Notes: generated by a model from the sequence alone, not told the origin. DNA of 64,000 nt from Synaphobranchus kaupii (GCA_029718625.1 CM056385.1:27664960-27728959); one strand, 5' to 3'. Shown: positions 36,439-47,219, numbered from the stretch's first letter. A program made the numbers and translations.

Positions 36439-37163
36439 CAGTGGTTCCCAAACTCGGTCCTGGGGCCCCCCTGTGTATGCTGGTTTTCGTTGCAACCACA
36501 GTTGCAATCCCAGAATTTTAATATGTAAATTTTTGTTAATGAGGTGGTTTTTATGTTTAGAGGAATTATTCACCCTCTTAAGCCACATTATATCAGAAAT
36601 GGCTATGCATGCCATGTAGAATAAACACCCCATGTTCACATTGTGCTATATTGCAACAATTACATAAAAAGAGGTTACAAAAGTAAGTAATTTAACTGAT
36701 CAATAGGCTCCTATTAGGTTGTTGACCACATGTAAAAGTTCTTTCATAATTTTTTCCTTAAGCTTATTAACACAATGCACGTTTAGCTCATTATCATTTG
36801 CTTTGTGTTTGAATTCCTCATTATCTTCCAAATTGTTAGTTTTAGTGCCCATGTGTCCACACTTTCGCCAATTAGGAACCTATTGATTCAACTCAGTCTT
36901 TAATTTTATCAGTTAAATAATTTTCTCATCTCTTTTAAAGAATAGGCACAATGTGAACATGGGGTGTTTATTCTACATGGCATGCATGGCATTTCTGATA
37001 TAATGTAACTTAAGAGGGTAAATAATCCCTCTAAACATGAAAAGCACCTAATTAAGAAAAAATAACAGCTTGTTAAAATTCTGGGATTGCAACGATAAAA
37101 TTGTGGTTGGAACGAAAACCAGCATACACAGGGGGGCCCCAGGACCGAGTTTGGGAATCACTG
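36439..37163. mobile_element. hAT-like palindromic MITE with 8-bp target duplication
   Basis: Ends CAGTGGTTCCCAAACTCGGT and its complement ACCGAGTTTGGGAATCACTG are flanked by a perfect 8-base duplication, CTATAGAG (36431-36438 and 37164-37171). Almost the whole 725-bp body is an inverted repeat centred near 36800, including CATGTTCACATTGTG against its complement. CAGNG ends plus an 8-bp duplication identify the hAT superfamily. No transposase. Confidence 0.8.
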
Positions 37164-37340
37164 CTATAGAGGGACCGGAATCCCGCTGGCCCGTCAAGAC
37201 CTAAACTGGTTGCATCGGGAGGGTTTTTAGAAGTTAAGGATTACCTATCATCGGTGTGTTGTGACCCCCAACATTACACTCTCAGTAAGTACTACTTGGA
37301 ATGTTGGCGATTTACTAATCTAGACCTTTTCTTATTTGCA

Positions 37341-37395
37341 CTTATTGTAAATCGCTCTGGATAAGAGCGTCAGCTAAATGCCTGAAATGTAAATA
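37341..37395 (+). repeat. LINE/SINE 3' tail
   Basis: ATCGCTCTGGATAAGAGCGT followed by CAGCTAAATG is the stem-loop tail shared by fish L2-type LINEs and several SINEs. The upstream 150 bases may be the rest of the element but carry no recognised motif. Confidence 0.6.
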
Positions 37396-37811
37396 TATTG
37401 CAGATGAGTACAGAATCCCCTAAAATTTTGCAGTGGAAGTGGGGGTAAACGTGATTTGCAAGAAATATTTGTGGACATGGAAAAGGTTCTATGCAGTGAT
37501 CTACTTCCAGTCCCCTGTTCTTTTAGACATTTAGTGAAATGAACAACAATAATTCACTTCTGTTACTTATGACAAAGCTTCACTTTGATCTAATACTGAT
37601 ACATATTAATTAGTGTCTCGACGCGAACTGCAATGTCAGGTAGGCGACATGTTTATAGCTGCTTTGAAACTTAAAAGATATTTTGTAGCTGTAAATGGGC
37701 TGGCCGTGCATAAGATCTGTGATTGGCGCTGGGACTCATTGTGGGCTTGGCGTCAGTCAAAGTTATGATAGGGCAACTTCATCGACGGCGATTTTGATGA
37801 CGGTGAAGCAG

Positions 37812-37965
37812 ATTCGCTGTCCCAATTTTCTTTACGGCTCCTTTCCTCCATTCCACTCCTCCCCCTCCCTTCCTCCACATACTTCCGGGTAGTAGAGGAA
37901 TGGTAGTGGGGGAGTGGAGGAAGGGAGGTGGGGAGTGAAGAATATTGGGACGCACCCCAAGATTT
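37812..37965. repeat. Polypyrimidine/polypurine hairpin
   Basis: A pyrimidine-rich left arm (TCCACTCCTCCCCCTCCCTT) and a purine-rich right arm (AGTGGAGGAAGGGAGGTGGG) are inverted around CTTCCGGGTAG. TGTCCCAATTTTCTT at the left pairs with AATATTGGGACG at the right. It could form a cruciform or triplex and may be a small fold-back element. Confidence 0.6.
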
Positions 37966-38299
37966 TCTAACTAGCATTTCCCCTCCATATTTCATGTAGT
38001 GGAGGCTATCTATTCTCTTTCCATGAGTTGCGGATGAAAATGTTTGTTACCGTTGTAACTAACAAGTGTTAAAATTGTCAAATAAAAATAAATTATCTTT
38101 ATGTAAACCTATCGAAAGGTATTTTTCGGGCCCCGTGTTAGTCTGGTCAGTTGAATTCGAGGAACATTTTTTAAGGCTGCAGTTATGTTTTTAGGGTATC
38201 TCTATTTCAGAAAAGAAAAGTTGAATGAGAAGTAGCCTAGGCTCTACGGGGACAACCATCATCAATGGACTACAAAGATGATGATGGGTTACAGGCGTG

Positions 38300-38870
38300 G
38301 TATGTTGCAAGGGCAGGATAGGCTGCCCGCATGTCTGCCACGCCCCCTACATCCTTTTATACTTGAACCATGGCTTGAAGCCGATACTCTAGCTCTGAAC
38401 CTGCTGTAGGCCTAGGCTACTTATCGGACAGAAAGACCATATTCCCAGGAGGATTAAACAAACGCTGGTAAAACTTCAACACAAGAGGGACCAAATTATT
38501 CCTACTTAAAGGCTGCAGTACACTGAATGGCCAGTGCAAATTTTTCTTTCCCAAGGGGCCCTCATAAGGGGTAACTTGTGAAATAAAGATTTTTTCCTAA
38601 ACCTAGGCTACTTATCGGAGTGCTGTCACGTTCGCAACTTTTGATCAGGAAAGGAACCGCGGCTGGGAGCAGCATCACTCATCTCTCCCTAGGAATCTCA
38701 TAACGAGCGGAAGGGTTCTGCCTTTTCTCCTGGCTGCTTTCCCCAAACTCACCCCTCAAAAAACCCGCGCAAGGTTCACTGGTTTTGCAGCTTATATTGT
38801 TGAATTGAAAGACAACTAGAATTTCATTTAGGCTAATCAAAGAAGAACAGTGTAATCCCCAAATGAGCAA
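38300..38870 (+). promoter_or_regulatory. actn3: Presumed actn3 promoter and 5' UTR
   Basis: The 570 bases before the actinin start have no repeats. They contain a TATA-like TTTTATACTTG near 38356 and a GGGAAAGCAGCC block read on the minus strand near 38734-38745. The start site and any upstream non-coding exon are not determinable here. An upstream ATG at 38863 is followed at once by a stop (ATGAGCAAATGA) and overlaps the main start. Confidence 0.35.
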
Positions 38871-39008
38871 ATGAGCAAAATGACTGCTGCAGTCGAAACT
38901 CAGTACACTGCGTATATGACGTCCACGACGGAGGAATACATGACCCAAGAGAATGACTGGGACAGAGACCTGCTGCTGGACCCCGCGTGGGAGAAGCAGC
39001 AGCGCAAG
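38871..39008 (+). CDS. actn3: Alpha-actinin first coding exon (actn3-like)
   Basis: 46 codons from ATG 38871 (or ATG 38880, three codons later) to the donor CGCAAG|GTAACG. The last part, [18 protein letters not shown], is the near-invariant segment just before the first calponin-homology domain of alpha-actinins, and exon 1 ends at this point in vertebrate ACTN genes. The variable N-terminus ([12 protein letters not shown], then EEYMTQEND) fits ACTN3/ACTN2 muscle isoforms more than ACTN1/4. Alpha-actinin cross-links actin at the Z-disc. Nearness to rbm14 matches human, where ACTN3 and RBM14 are close together. The exon that should begin TFTAWCN was not found up to 64 kb. Confidence 0.85.
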
Positions 39009-39088
39009 GTAACGGTGTATTTACGTTGAAAATGAAAATGAGCTATGCGCGCACATATTTAAACCCCACTGTGGCCCACGCTACACCA

Positions 39089-40183
39089 GGGCCCAGTAGA
39101 GGTAGTTCAAAACCAAAAAACAAGATTGGGATCACTTTGATATCGGATTAGGAAATCAAATCCAAGGTTTAATCTGGATCAAATCTTCCAAACGGGTAGT
39201 TCAAAACAAAAACATATAGGATTGGGATCAGTTTTATCCAAAAAATCAGGATTACCTTGATCCAACTGGAGGTGTGCATTTAGTGTGGATTACCAGAGTA
39301 AAATGTACTATACAATTAATTTTTAAATATGTTTCAGTGTAAATAGGATGGTCAATTTTGTAAATTGAAATAATAGCCTGCATCATTTGTAGCCTTTATG
39401 GATGATAAATTTTCATTTTCTTTTTGTCACATTTGCAATGGCCTCTTGCCTACCTCTCAGAACAGTGTATTCAACCAAATGAGTTTGTGATCATAAAATG
39501 ATCTCAACAAAAATTATGTCAATCAGAAATGTAATTTTGATTAATCAAAAAATATCTTCAACAAAATAGGCACAAGTCCATCATCTGTGATCAACCTTCA
39601 AAAGTAATTGTGAACAATAGTATCAAATAGTTGAGGCACGCAAAGCGCCTCTTCAATACCCCATTTAGGTGCTCAATGGCACTCCTTGTTCTTCCATGGG
39701 CATTGTTGTAGCGCATCTGTGAGGGAGTGTTGGCCGTGGAACTGAAACCAGATTTTGGATTCAGCTCCTCAAAGCACGCCTTAATGCTGCCGCTGCTCTG
39801 CAGCTGCCTTTTAATGAAGAGGATCCGTGAACTTTGTGTTGTTGTTACCCTATTAGATTCCTTATTCCATTATGATTTTAAGCAAGTGTTATGTACTTGG
39901 AAAATATTATGAATCATTATATTTTAAATAAATGGCTCTAAATTGCTATTCTGTCTGTCTTTCTTATGTTGTTCTTCATATCCAATAGGTGGTAATGGGT
40001 AGGATTAAAGCACTGATATTCAGGATCTGGTAATCTTGAAAAGTCTGAATCTGGATCAGGGTGATCCTATTCTGTATTGCTTTGAAACACCAGGACAAAA
40101 TTTGTTGTCTGATCCTGGATCACAAAATATGGGATTTCTGTATCTGATCGGATATGGATTCAAAGTTTTGAACTACTGGGCCC
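39089..40183 (-). mobile_element. PIF/Harbinger element with decayed transposase
   Basis: Inverted ends GGGCCCAGTAG and CTACTGGGCCC, with subterminal AGTTCAAAAC blocks. The minus strand carries a HARBI1-like transposase C-terminus. The flanking three bases (CCA and AGG) do not match, so the target duplication is not confirmed. Confidence 0.65.
39615..39815 (-). pseudogene. Harbinger transposase remnant
   Basis: The minus-strand reading includes QMRYNNAHGRTRSAIEHLNG and VLKRRFACLNYL. This is the (R)YN..H.RTR..IE..FG.LK.RF.CL signature near the end of the DDE domain of PIF/Harbinger transposases and the domesticated HARBI1 family. Only this C-terminal block is readable. Upstream catalytic residues and the Myb-like partner gene are absent, so the copy is inactive. 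Confidence 0.7.
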
Positions 40184-40189
40184 AGGAGA

Positions 40190-42080
40190 CCAGTCCACGA
40201 GCTTGCTCCATGTATTCAGGATTGATTGGCGTTCTTTCTACCTCGTGACTTATATAGGCCCACTAATATAGGCTACCCTATGTGCAGCCTATATATACTC
40301 TGTAGTTCAACTGATGTCCCTCCCTACCAGTATAACTAGGATCCAAATTATTAGATACTTTTACGTATTATATGAATTATTTTACCAATTAATCAAGACT
40401 AAGCTACATTGTTCTAATTTTGCACCAAATGCAATGGCTGCACCCATAGGCTACTACCACTGGTTAATATCATAGGTTAATATGCATTAATGTGTGTACG
40501 GGCTCCTTGCTGGCAACCTTCAACTTTTGACAGCAGATCTAAGATCAGTTTGCCGATCTTAACCCCAAGTATTTAGTGTAACATTTTGATTGTGATTCAG
40601 AATAATTTGCAGAAAGCTAAAAGTTGTTAAACTAGTAGGCAGACCTTAAGAATTAGACCGTATGCCAGCAGCTTTGAATGACAGGCATAGCCTAAGCCTA
40701 TTTATTAGAGATAAGAGCTGATATTGCAGTTTGGCGAAAGGGTGAATCAGAGAAACTACGGAAGCCCTTCCTTCTTACAGTAATAATAAATTAGGCGACA
40801 GTGAAACTAAGCACCCTCTATGCAAACGTCATTCCAAGGTCACGAGCCCGCTGCTTTTCCACCAAGTGTTTAAATTTGACGAATCATCACGGCATTGGTG
40901 ATTCAAAAAAACCCAAGGACATTAGCATAACAGTAAGTGGCTATACTGAAATATATAAACCCTGAACAGAGACAAAGTGTTTTTTTTCATTCTAAAGCAA
41001 CATTATATTTCTGCACATAACTTATGTTGTCGAATCATATCCATGATTTAACCCTGCTGTAGTGGTAATGGAAAGTCTCACATCAGTCATCGCAGAGCAT
41101 TTTTAGTTTTAGTGCCATTTTCCTGCAGTTAAGCTTCTATCTTGGCTTTCCTTTATTTCTGTTTCAATCGGTCTTATCAAACTGTTCTCCTTTTGCAATG
41201 TTTAATATTCCCAGGGTTTCATATCCATTGGCAGGTGCATTTGCCTCATAGTATGATAAAACATGGTGAAACTAGCTACACTACACAGACCAAAATGAAT
41301 CAGGACAATACATCTTCATTTCTAGGTTAAGCATACATAAGGAACCATGTATCTATATTAAGGACAAAGTCAAATAGTTCTGATTGTTCTCAGAAGATTG
41401 GTCTGGTTATCTGTGTTTTATCAAAAGTATATAAAAGTATATATGTATATGTATGTTCACTATGTGTACAAATAAACTGCACATATATTACATTATGCAT
41501 TTAGCAGATGCCACTGTCTTCTCTAGGAGAACTGACATAGTTTGTATGCTCCCATATTCTCCAATTATACTTACAGTGGGGTATATACAGTGGCGTGCAC
41601 ATGGAAGGGTGAGATAAGGTGACAGATGGCAAATAGAGAGATGGAGAGATGGCAATGCATGCTGGGAGTCAGGCCCCCAAATAGATCTGTGTCCTAAAAA
41701 TAAATAAACCCAACATTGCCTTCCCAGTCCCCCTGGACCTTGTGCATTGTTTATCTGTCTGGCAGGCACACCTATCCGGGGCAAGTTGCAGAGCTTACAC
41801 TCATTATGCATTTTACACAGCTGCATATTCACTGAAAGCATTCTTGTGTGCGAGTCCAGTTCCGTCGGCTCTGTGGCCTCCTGCTGCTCTAGCGGCCCTC
41901 GCACCTGCAGCCGTCAGGGCTGCTTTTGCTCTGACAGCATTTCTACATTTTTCTTAAATGACTAACCACCAAACAAAGTCAGGTGTGTGTGTATATGTTT
42001 GCAAATGCATGAATGCGTCTTATTGTAGCTGCCTTATTCTGAGGGGAAATAAATATTATATATAAATATTAATTTGATAT
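40190..42080. other. Mostly unassigned stretch
   Basis: Apart from a short L2-tail-like fragment near 41489-41512 (ATTATGCATTTAGCAGATGC, minus orientation), no element or exon was recognised. A reverse frame at 41488-41904 has no domain. Confidence 0.4.
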
Positions 42081-42170
42081 ATATACAGTGCCCTCCACTA
42101 TTATTGGCACCCCTGGTAAAGATGAGTAAAAAGGGTTATAAAAAATTCACCGTTTGGTGAATTAGCTTAA

Positions 42171-42922
42171 AGGAGCTATATGTATCATTGACACCGAGCG
42201 TTTAAAATGGGTACTGCAGTCCAAATTCACAATATTGGAGAGTTGTCTCTGCCCGACACTCCTCCCCAGACTCGAAGCTCACGCGGGTTGCCAGGTTGAG
42301 GACACTGAACAAACACGAGCGCAAGACAAGCCCAAGACGAGCCGAGCGCAACATTATATTTTGAGACGAGCTTATTCTATTTTGACAATGGCAAGCGACG
42401 ACGAGTCCTACATTGTAAGTTGATCAGCTAATGTATACATTTGCAGTTTATTTATTCTTTGCCAATTATAAACCAGCTCATGTGGATTTTTTACAACTCT
42501 GTCAATGTTAGCTAGATGCATGGCTGGCTATGTTTATGGTCACACAGATATAAGCTAACGTTAGTGTTATGTTTAGCTAGTAACTATATACATATATATT
42601 TAAATATTTAGCTAGCTAGCTAAATGAAAACGATGTTGAAGTTAGCTTAGGCATTCGTAAATCGGCTGTCGGAGTGCCGGAGTACATCTGGTTGTTCGTA
42701 ATGGGCAGTGGGCGGAGTGAACTCAGAGAATAGTGAATCACACAGGCCAAAACAAATACAGACGTTCCGACCCGGAATGGAAATTTCAAAGGAGAACATA
42801 CTGGCTGTAGCATTGTTGTCAGAGAAGCCAGTATTTCGACTTAGCATGTTTCCTTAATCTCTGATGACATTATCATGGTCATTTTATGATTTAGTACAGC
42901 AAATTTGTTACATATAGCTCCT
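42171..42922 (+). mobile_element. TTAA-flanked (Kolobok-like) element B
   Basis: Flanked by TTAA (42167-42170 and 42923-42926), with inverted ends AGGAGCTATATGT and ACATATAGCTCCT. The opposite arm of the host element has only the last part of this sequence (about 45550-45600), so the insertion predates the arm duplication and was later deleted there, or its end was copied. It contains an exon-like start at 42388. Confidence 0.65.
42388..42414 (+). other. Exon-like start codon and splice donor in element B
   Basis: ACAATGG start context, nine codons (MASDDESYI), then a perfect donor, ATT|GTAAGT. The upstream region is CpG-richer than its surroundings. It resembles a short first coding exon of a transposon gene or a captured host exon. 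No second exon is identifiable. Confidence 0.3.
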
Positions 42923-43691
42923 TTAATCTCACACTGAACAAATGAGAAAAATCCAACCTTTAATTGAAGTAAATTTATTATGAGAAAAAAAATCCCTCAT
43001 CAAGAAATTATTATTTTTAACAAAACCACGTGTGCCACAATTATTGGCACCCCAGCATTTATATATAGAATAAAGTAATAATTTTTTTTATATTTGGTCA
43101 CATATCTTTAGTATGCCATGACTTTGTGATGTCTGTGACCCAACAACATCAAAAGACTCTTGATATCTTATTTTCTGGTACTCTTACAAGCGATACTATA
43201 ACGTCTCTGCATTTGAATGGATCTCTATGGGAATTGGGGGGTGGGACTAGATTTAGCTGTAAATTACACTGGAACAGTATGGAACACATGGTTGGCTAAA
43301 TGGCTCTAAGTAATCAAGGGTCTGACGTATCAAACAAGCCTTAAACCATCACTACAGAAATACAGTAGATATGGATGGATAACTTGAAGGGTTTCTTCTC
43401 CTGACTTATTTTTCCATAGAGTTCAATAGGAAAATGTGTCAGGAGAAACAAGCATTAAAGTGATCCATCCATATCTACTGCATATCTGGCAGCAGAATTA
43501 CATTACATTACATTTATTTAGCAGACGCTTTTATCCAAAGCGACGTACAGTAAGTGCGTACAGACACATCATCATCATTACAGAACAGACAAGGCAAAGC
43601 ACATCCTTTGCATAATGTAGCAGCTATCCCTAGCAATGAACGTTGACTGTAGTTCACAGTAAGCTGTGGGCAAATCAGCAACACCACACTT

Positions 43692-43866
43692 TCATTCCAA
43701 ATACTATTATAAACTATACTATTATAAACCATTCCAAATACTATTATAAACTATGCTATTATAAACCATTCCAAATACTATTATAAACTATACTATTATA
43801 AATCATTCCAAATACCATTATAAACTATGCTATTATAAACCATTCCAAATACTATTATAAACTATA
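43692..43866. repeat. 37-bp minisatellite in the L2 3' UTR
   Basis: About four and a half units built from CATTCCAAATACTATTATAA and ACTATRCTATTATAAAC. Confidence 0.85.
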
Positions 43867-43921
43867 ATAAACAGACAGGAAAACACAGGGAACAGGGAAC
43901 TGATATTCCTAGGTGAGGATA

Positions 43922-45133
43922 TCAGTCAAGGTGGAGTCTGAAGAGGTGTGTCTTCAGGCCTCGACGGAATGCAGGCAGGGTTGGAGTAGAACGTAGGGGA
44001 ATGGGAAGTTCATTCCACCACTGAGGTGTTAATGTGGAAAAACTCCGCAGTCGGGACAAGCGAGAGCCTTTGACACGGAGGGGGGGAAGTGCCAGTCGCC
44101 CTGCTGTAGAAGAGCGAAGTGGTCGAGCAGGAACATAGTTCTGGATTAAGTCCTGCAGGTAGGCGGGGCCTGTCCTATTTGCTGCAGTGTAGGCCAGGGT
44201 CAGAACTTTGAACCTGATCCTGGCTGCAACTGGCAGCCAGTGGAGAGACCTCAGCAGGGGGGTTACGTGGGAAAATTTCGGGAGGTTGAACACAAGCCGG
44301 GCAGCTGCATTCTGGATGAGTTGAAGAGGCAGAATGGCGCAGGCCGGTAGGCTTGCGAGCAGGGAGTTGCAGTAGTCCAGGCGTGAGGTGACCATGGTCT
44401 GGACAAGAAGCTGGGTGGAGTAGGTGGTCAGGTACGGTCGAATCCTCCTGATGTTGTACAGGAGGAACCTGCAGGACCGTGCCGTCGCCCTGATGTGCTC
44501 TTTGAAGTCCAGCCGGTCGTCCAGGACCACCCCCAGGTTCCTTGCAGAGCGGGAGGCAGCCACCACGGTCCCATCAACGGTGATGGAGAGGTCATGTAGT
44601 GGGGAGGTCTTGTGTGGCATGAAGAGGAGCTCTGTCTTGTCAAGGTTGAGCTTCAGGTGATGGGTAGCCATCCACTCAGAGATGTCAGTCAGACAAGCAG
44701 ATATCCTCTCCTTAACCTGTGGGGTAGAGGGAGGGAAAGAGAGGAAGAGTTGAGTATCGTCAGCATAGCTATGGTATGAGAAGCCATGTGAATGGATTAC
44801 TGAACCAAGAGACTTAGTATACATAGAGAACAGCAGAGGACCCAGTACAGATCCCTGCGGGACTCCTGTAGACAGGGGACGGGGAGCAGAGACGGAACCC
44901 TTCCAGGAGACTTGGTAGGATCTATCAGTGAGGTACGATACAAACCAAGAGAGGGCAGTTCCAGAAATGCCCATCTCAGCGAGTGTGGAGATCAGGAGTT
45001 TGTGGTTGACCGTGTCGAATGCCGCAGACAGGTCAAGGAGAATCAGAACAGAGGAGAGGGAGGAGGCTCTAGCAGTGGCGAGTGCCTCAGTCACAGCCAG
45101 GAGAGCAGTTTCGGTGGAATGGCCGGTTCTGAA
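43922..45133 (-). CDS. L2 LINE ORF2 reverse transcriptase, partial but open
   Basis: The frame is open from the 5' truncation (RTGHSTETALLAVTEAL, read from about 45133) to a stop at 43922, over 400 codons without interruption. Motif A is LLDLSAAFDTVNH, motif B STGVPQGSVLGPLLFSMYT, catalytic motif C YADDTQLF, motif D HLKLNLDKTELLF. The C-terminal region ends TLPAFRRGLKTHLFRLHLD. The enzyme copies its own RNA at a nicked target. The endonuclease domain is missing by truncation, so the copy is dead on arrival, but the intact frame implies recent insertion. The first ATG is not used as a true start. Confidence 0.85.
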   Translation of the reverse strand, partial: FRTGHSTETALLAVTEALATARASSLSSVLILLDLSAAFDTVNHKLLISTLAEMGISGTALSWFVSYLTDRSYQVSWKGSVSAPRPLSTGVPQGSVLGPLLFSMYTKSLGSVIHSHGFSYHSYADDTQLFLSFPPSTPQVKERISACLTDISEWMATHHLKLNLDKTELLFMPHKTSPLHDLSITVDGTVVAASRSARNLGVVLDDRLDFKEHIRATARSCRFLLYNIRRIRPYLTTYSTQLLVQTMVTSRLDYCNSLLASLPACAILPLQLIQNAAARLVFNLPKFSHVTPLLRSLHWLPVAARIRFKVLTLAYTAANRTGPAYLQDLIQNYVPARPLRSSTAGRLALPPLRVKGSRLSRLRSFSTLTPQWWNELPIPLRSTPTLPAFRRGLKTHLFRLHLD

Positions 45134-45718
45134 GAATGATGGTTTAAGGCTTGTTTGATACGTCAGACCCTTGATTACTTAGAGCCATTTAGCCAATCAT
45201 GTATTCCATACTGTTCCAGCACAATTTACAGCTAAATCTAGTCCCACCCCCCAATTCCCATAGAGATCCATTCAAATGCAGAGACGTTATAGTATCGCTT
45301 GTAAGAGTACCAGAAAATAAGATATCAAGAGTCTTTTGATGTTGTTGGGTCACAGACATCACAAAGTCATGGCATACTAAAGATATGCGACCAAATATAA
45401 AAAAAATTATTACTTTATTCTATATATAAATGCTGGGTGGCAATAATTGTGGCACATGTGGTTTTGTTAAAAATAATAATTTCTTGATGAGGGATTTTTT
45501 TTTCTCATAATAAATTTACTTCAATTAAAGGTTGGATTTTTCTCATTTGTTCAGAGTTTAAAGGAGCTATATGTAACAAATCTACTGTACTAAATCATAA
45601 AATGGTGATTCACCAAAAATAAAATAAAAAAGCTAATTCACAGTGAATTTTTTATAACCCTTTTTACTCATCTTTACCAGGGGTGCCAATAATATTGGAG
45701 GGCACTGTATGTATATAC

Positions 45719-45742
45719 AATATATATATATATATATATATA
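45719..45742. repeat. (TA)n microsatellite
   Basis: Short TA array directly beside the TA target of the Tc1-like element. Confidence 0.75.
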
Positions 45743-46638
45743 ATTCATAATACGATGAGCAGTACTGTCTTTAATGAAAGAAGCAGTGTTGAGCTTCATA
45801 ACACAGTGATTCATAATGTGACATGTGTAGAAAGTAATGCACCTGGTTGCATAGTTTAGGTATATAGATATGGGAAATGTGGATGTAGGCAGTTGTGTGC
45901 ATGCCGCATGGTGCAGGTGACGATGAACAGCCAGTGATTGTAAGTTTGGTGGAGAAACAAGTTTGTAGCCCTCAGAGGTAAAGATTTCAGCATGTGACTT
46001 ACAGTGACAGGCTCTGGGCTACTTGCAGCAGACTTACGAGCTGCAAAATGTTCTGCCATTTATTGAGTTTTAATGCTGGAATTAAGTAATCCATGAGCAG
46101 TTTATGAAGCAGCACTGCCCAGGATACTCACATACACAGGTCAAACATATTCTATTTCTACCCCTTGAAATTTAAAAGAAGAAAGTATTTGAAATGTTTT
46201 AAGTGTCCGCAGTAACCCATGGGAATGAATTACTGTATGAATTACTCCTCTGTATACAGCCCTTTTCCTGCTATTCTGTAGTCACTCATCAGGACAAACT
46301 CTGTTTCACACAGATTCCCCTGATTTTTTTTGTTTTCCACATGATATACACATTGCCATAATTTCATTAAACAAACATTTTGGGCAGAGATAATTGGAGA
46401 GACAAGAGTTTAAAAAAACACACAAATTAGTACTAAATAAAGACTGCTAAACTACACTATATGAATAGAATCAGCAATGCAATGCAATGACCTATTTGTG
46501 AAGATGGTGGTCCAATTTTACCTTTAAGCATCGCATTGGTTATTATGCGTGATGAAGTCTGACATACAATCGGATATTGCGTACGTTCACATGTATTGTT
46601 CCTATTTTACAAAGAATCATTGCTCTGTGTCACATTTA
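45743..46638. other. Unassigned stretch
   Basis: No repeat or exon recognised between the Tc1-like element and the TIR element at 46648. Confidence 0.45.
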
Positions 46639-46647
46639 CTAAAGCAC

Positions 46648-47210
46648 TAGTCTCGCGGAGGCCAGACTTTGTGATAAACACAAAGTCTGGTCCATAGACT
46701 TGCCTAACATGGTAAAAAGCCGCCCACTTTGACAAGATGGCGCATTTGACTGACATGCAATATAACCAACCACAGACCGTCTACGGTCAATTCAGAAACA
46801 GCGTTACAAGGAGAACATACCCGCGTGAAACAAATGTGATTTACACAAATGGCACGGCGATCTCCAGTAAAACAATCCATCACACCGAAGATATGTTGAG
46901 AACTTCAAAAAACTTTCTTCAATCCAGCGTTAAGCTTTTAGTCTTGGTCCAAAACACTCATTGTTCTTGATGGATTTGCAGCATTCGCTAGCTACCGAGT
47001 AGTTAGGACAACTTGTTTTGCGGCGGACTGATAAAACCCAATGCACCGCGTCGTACCGGAAATATGCAATACGCACACACTCCTGTGATTGACAGTGCTG
47101 CTAGCCAATGAGTTGCTGACTGTCAGTTTCCCACAGTCCGACCAGCTTTTGCAAGCCTGTGCATCAGAAGCTGCATACGAAGTGTGTCAAAGCGGCTGAG
47201 GCTGAGACTA
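46648..47210. mobile_element. TIR element with 9-base direct flanks
   Basis: Ends TAGTCTCGCGGAGGCC and, read inward from the right, TAGTCTCAGCCTCAGCC. It is flanked by a perfect direct repeat, CTAAAGCAC (46639-46647 and 47211-47219). An 8- or 9-base duplication suggests hAT- or P-like insertion. An open frame at 46737-46970 begins ATGGCGCATTTGAC... but has no known domain. Body 563 bp. Confidence 0.6.
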
Positions 47211-47219
47211 CTAAAGCAC

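Larger units (their letters stand above)
43501..45135 (-). mobile_element. L2-type LINE, 5' truncated
   Basis: On the minus strand the ORF2 reverse transcriptase C-terminal part (to 43922) is followed by a 3' UTR with a 37-bp minisatellite. The tail TTTGGATAAAAGCGTCTGCT is followed by AAATAAATGTAATGTAATG, the UnaL2-type stem-loop and TGTAA-like end repeat. It is inserted in the loop of the Tc1-like fold-back element. Confidence 0.85.
42086..45707. mobile_element. Tc1-like fold-back element with nested insertions
   Basis: Ends CAGTGCCCTCCACTATTATTGG on the left and CCAATAATATTGGAGGGCACTG on the right, with TA on both sides (42084-42085 and 45708-45709), the Tc1/mariner target. The inverted arms run inward for hundreds of bases (43055-43400 against 45145-45430). 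The left arm holds a TTAA-flanked element (42171-42922) and the loop holds an L2 LINE (43501-45135). No transposase of its own is present. Confidence 0.8.

Noticed and set aside
41488..41904. 138-codon reverse frame
   Set aside because: No domain, no splice context, and overlaps an L2-tail fragment.
44424..45158. Plus-strand frames across the L2 element
   Set aside because: They are antisense shadows of the reverse-transcriptase frame on the minus strand.
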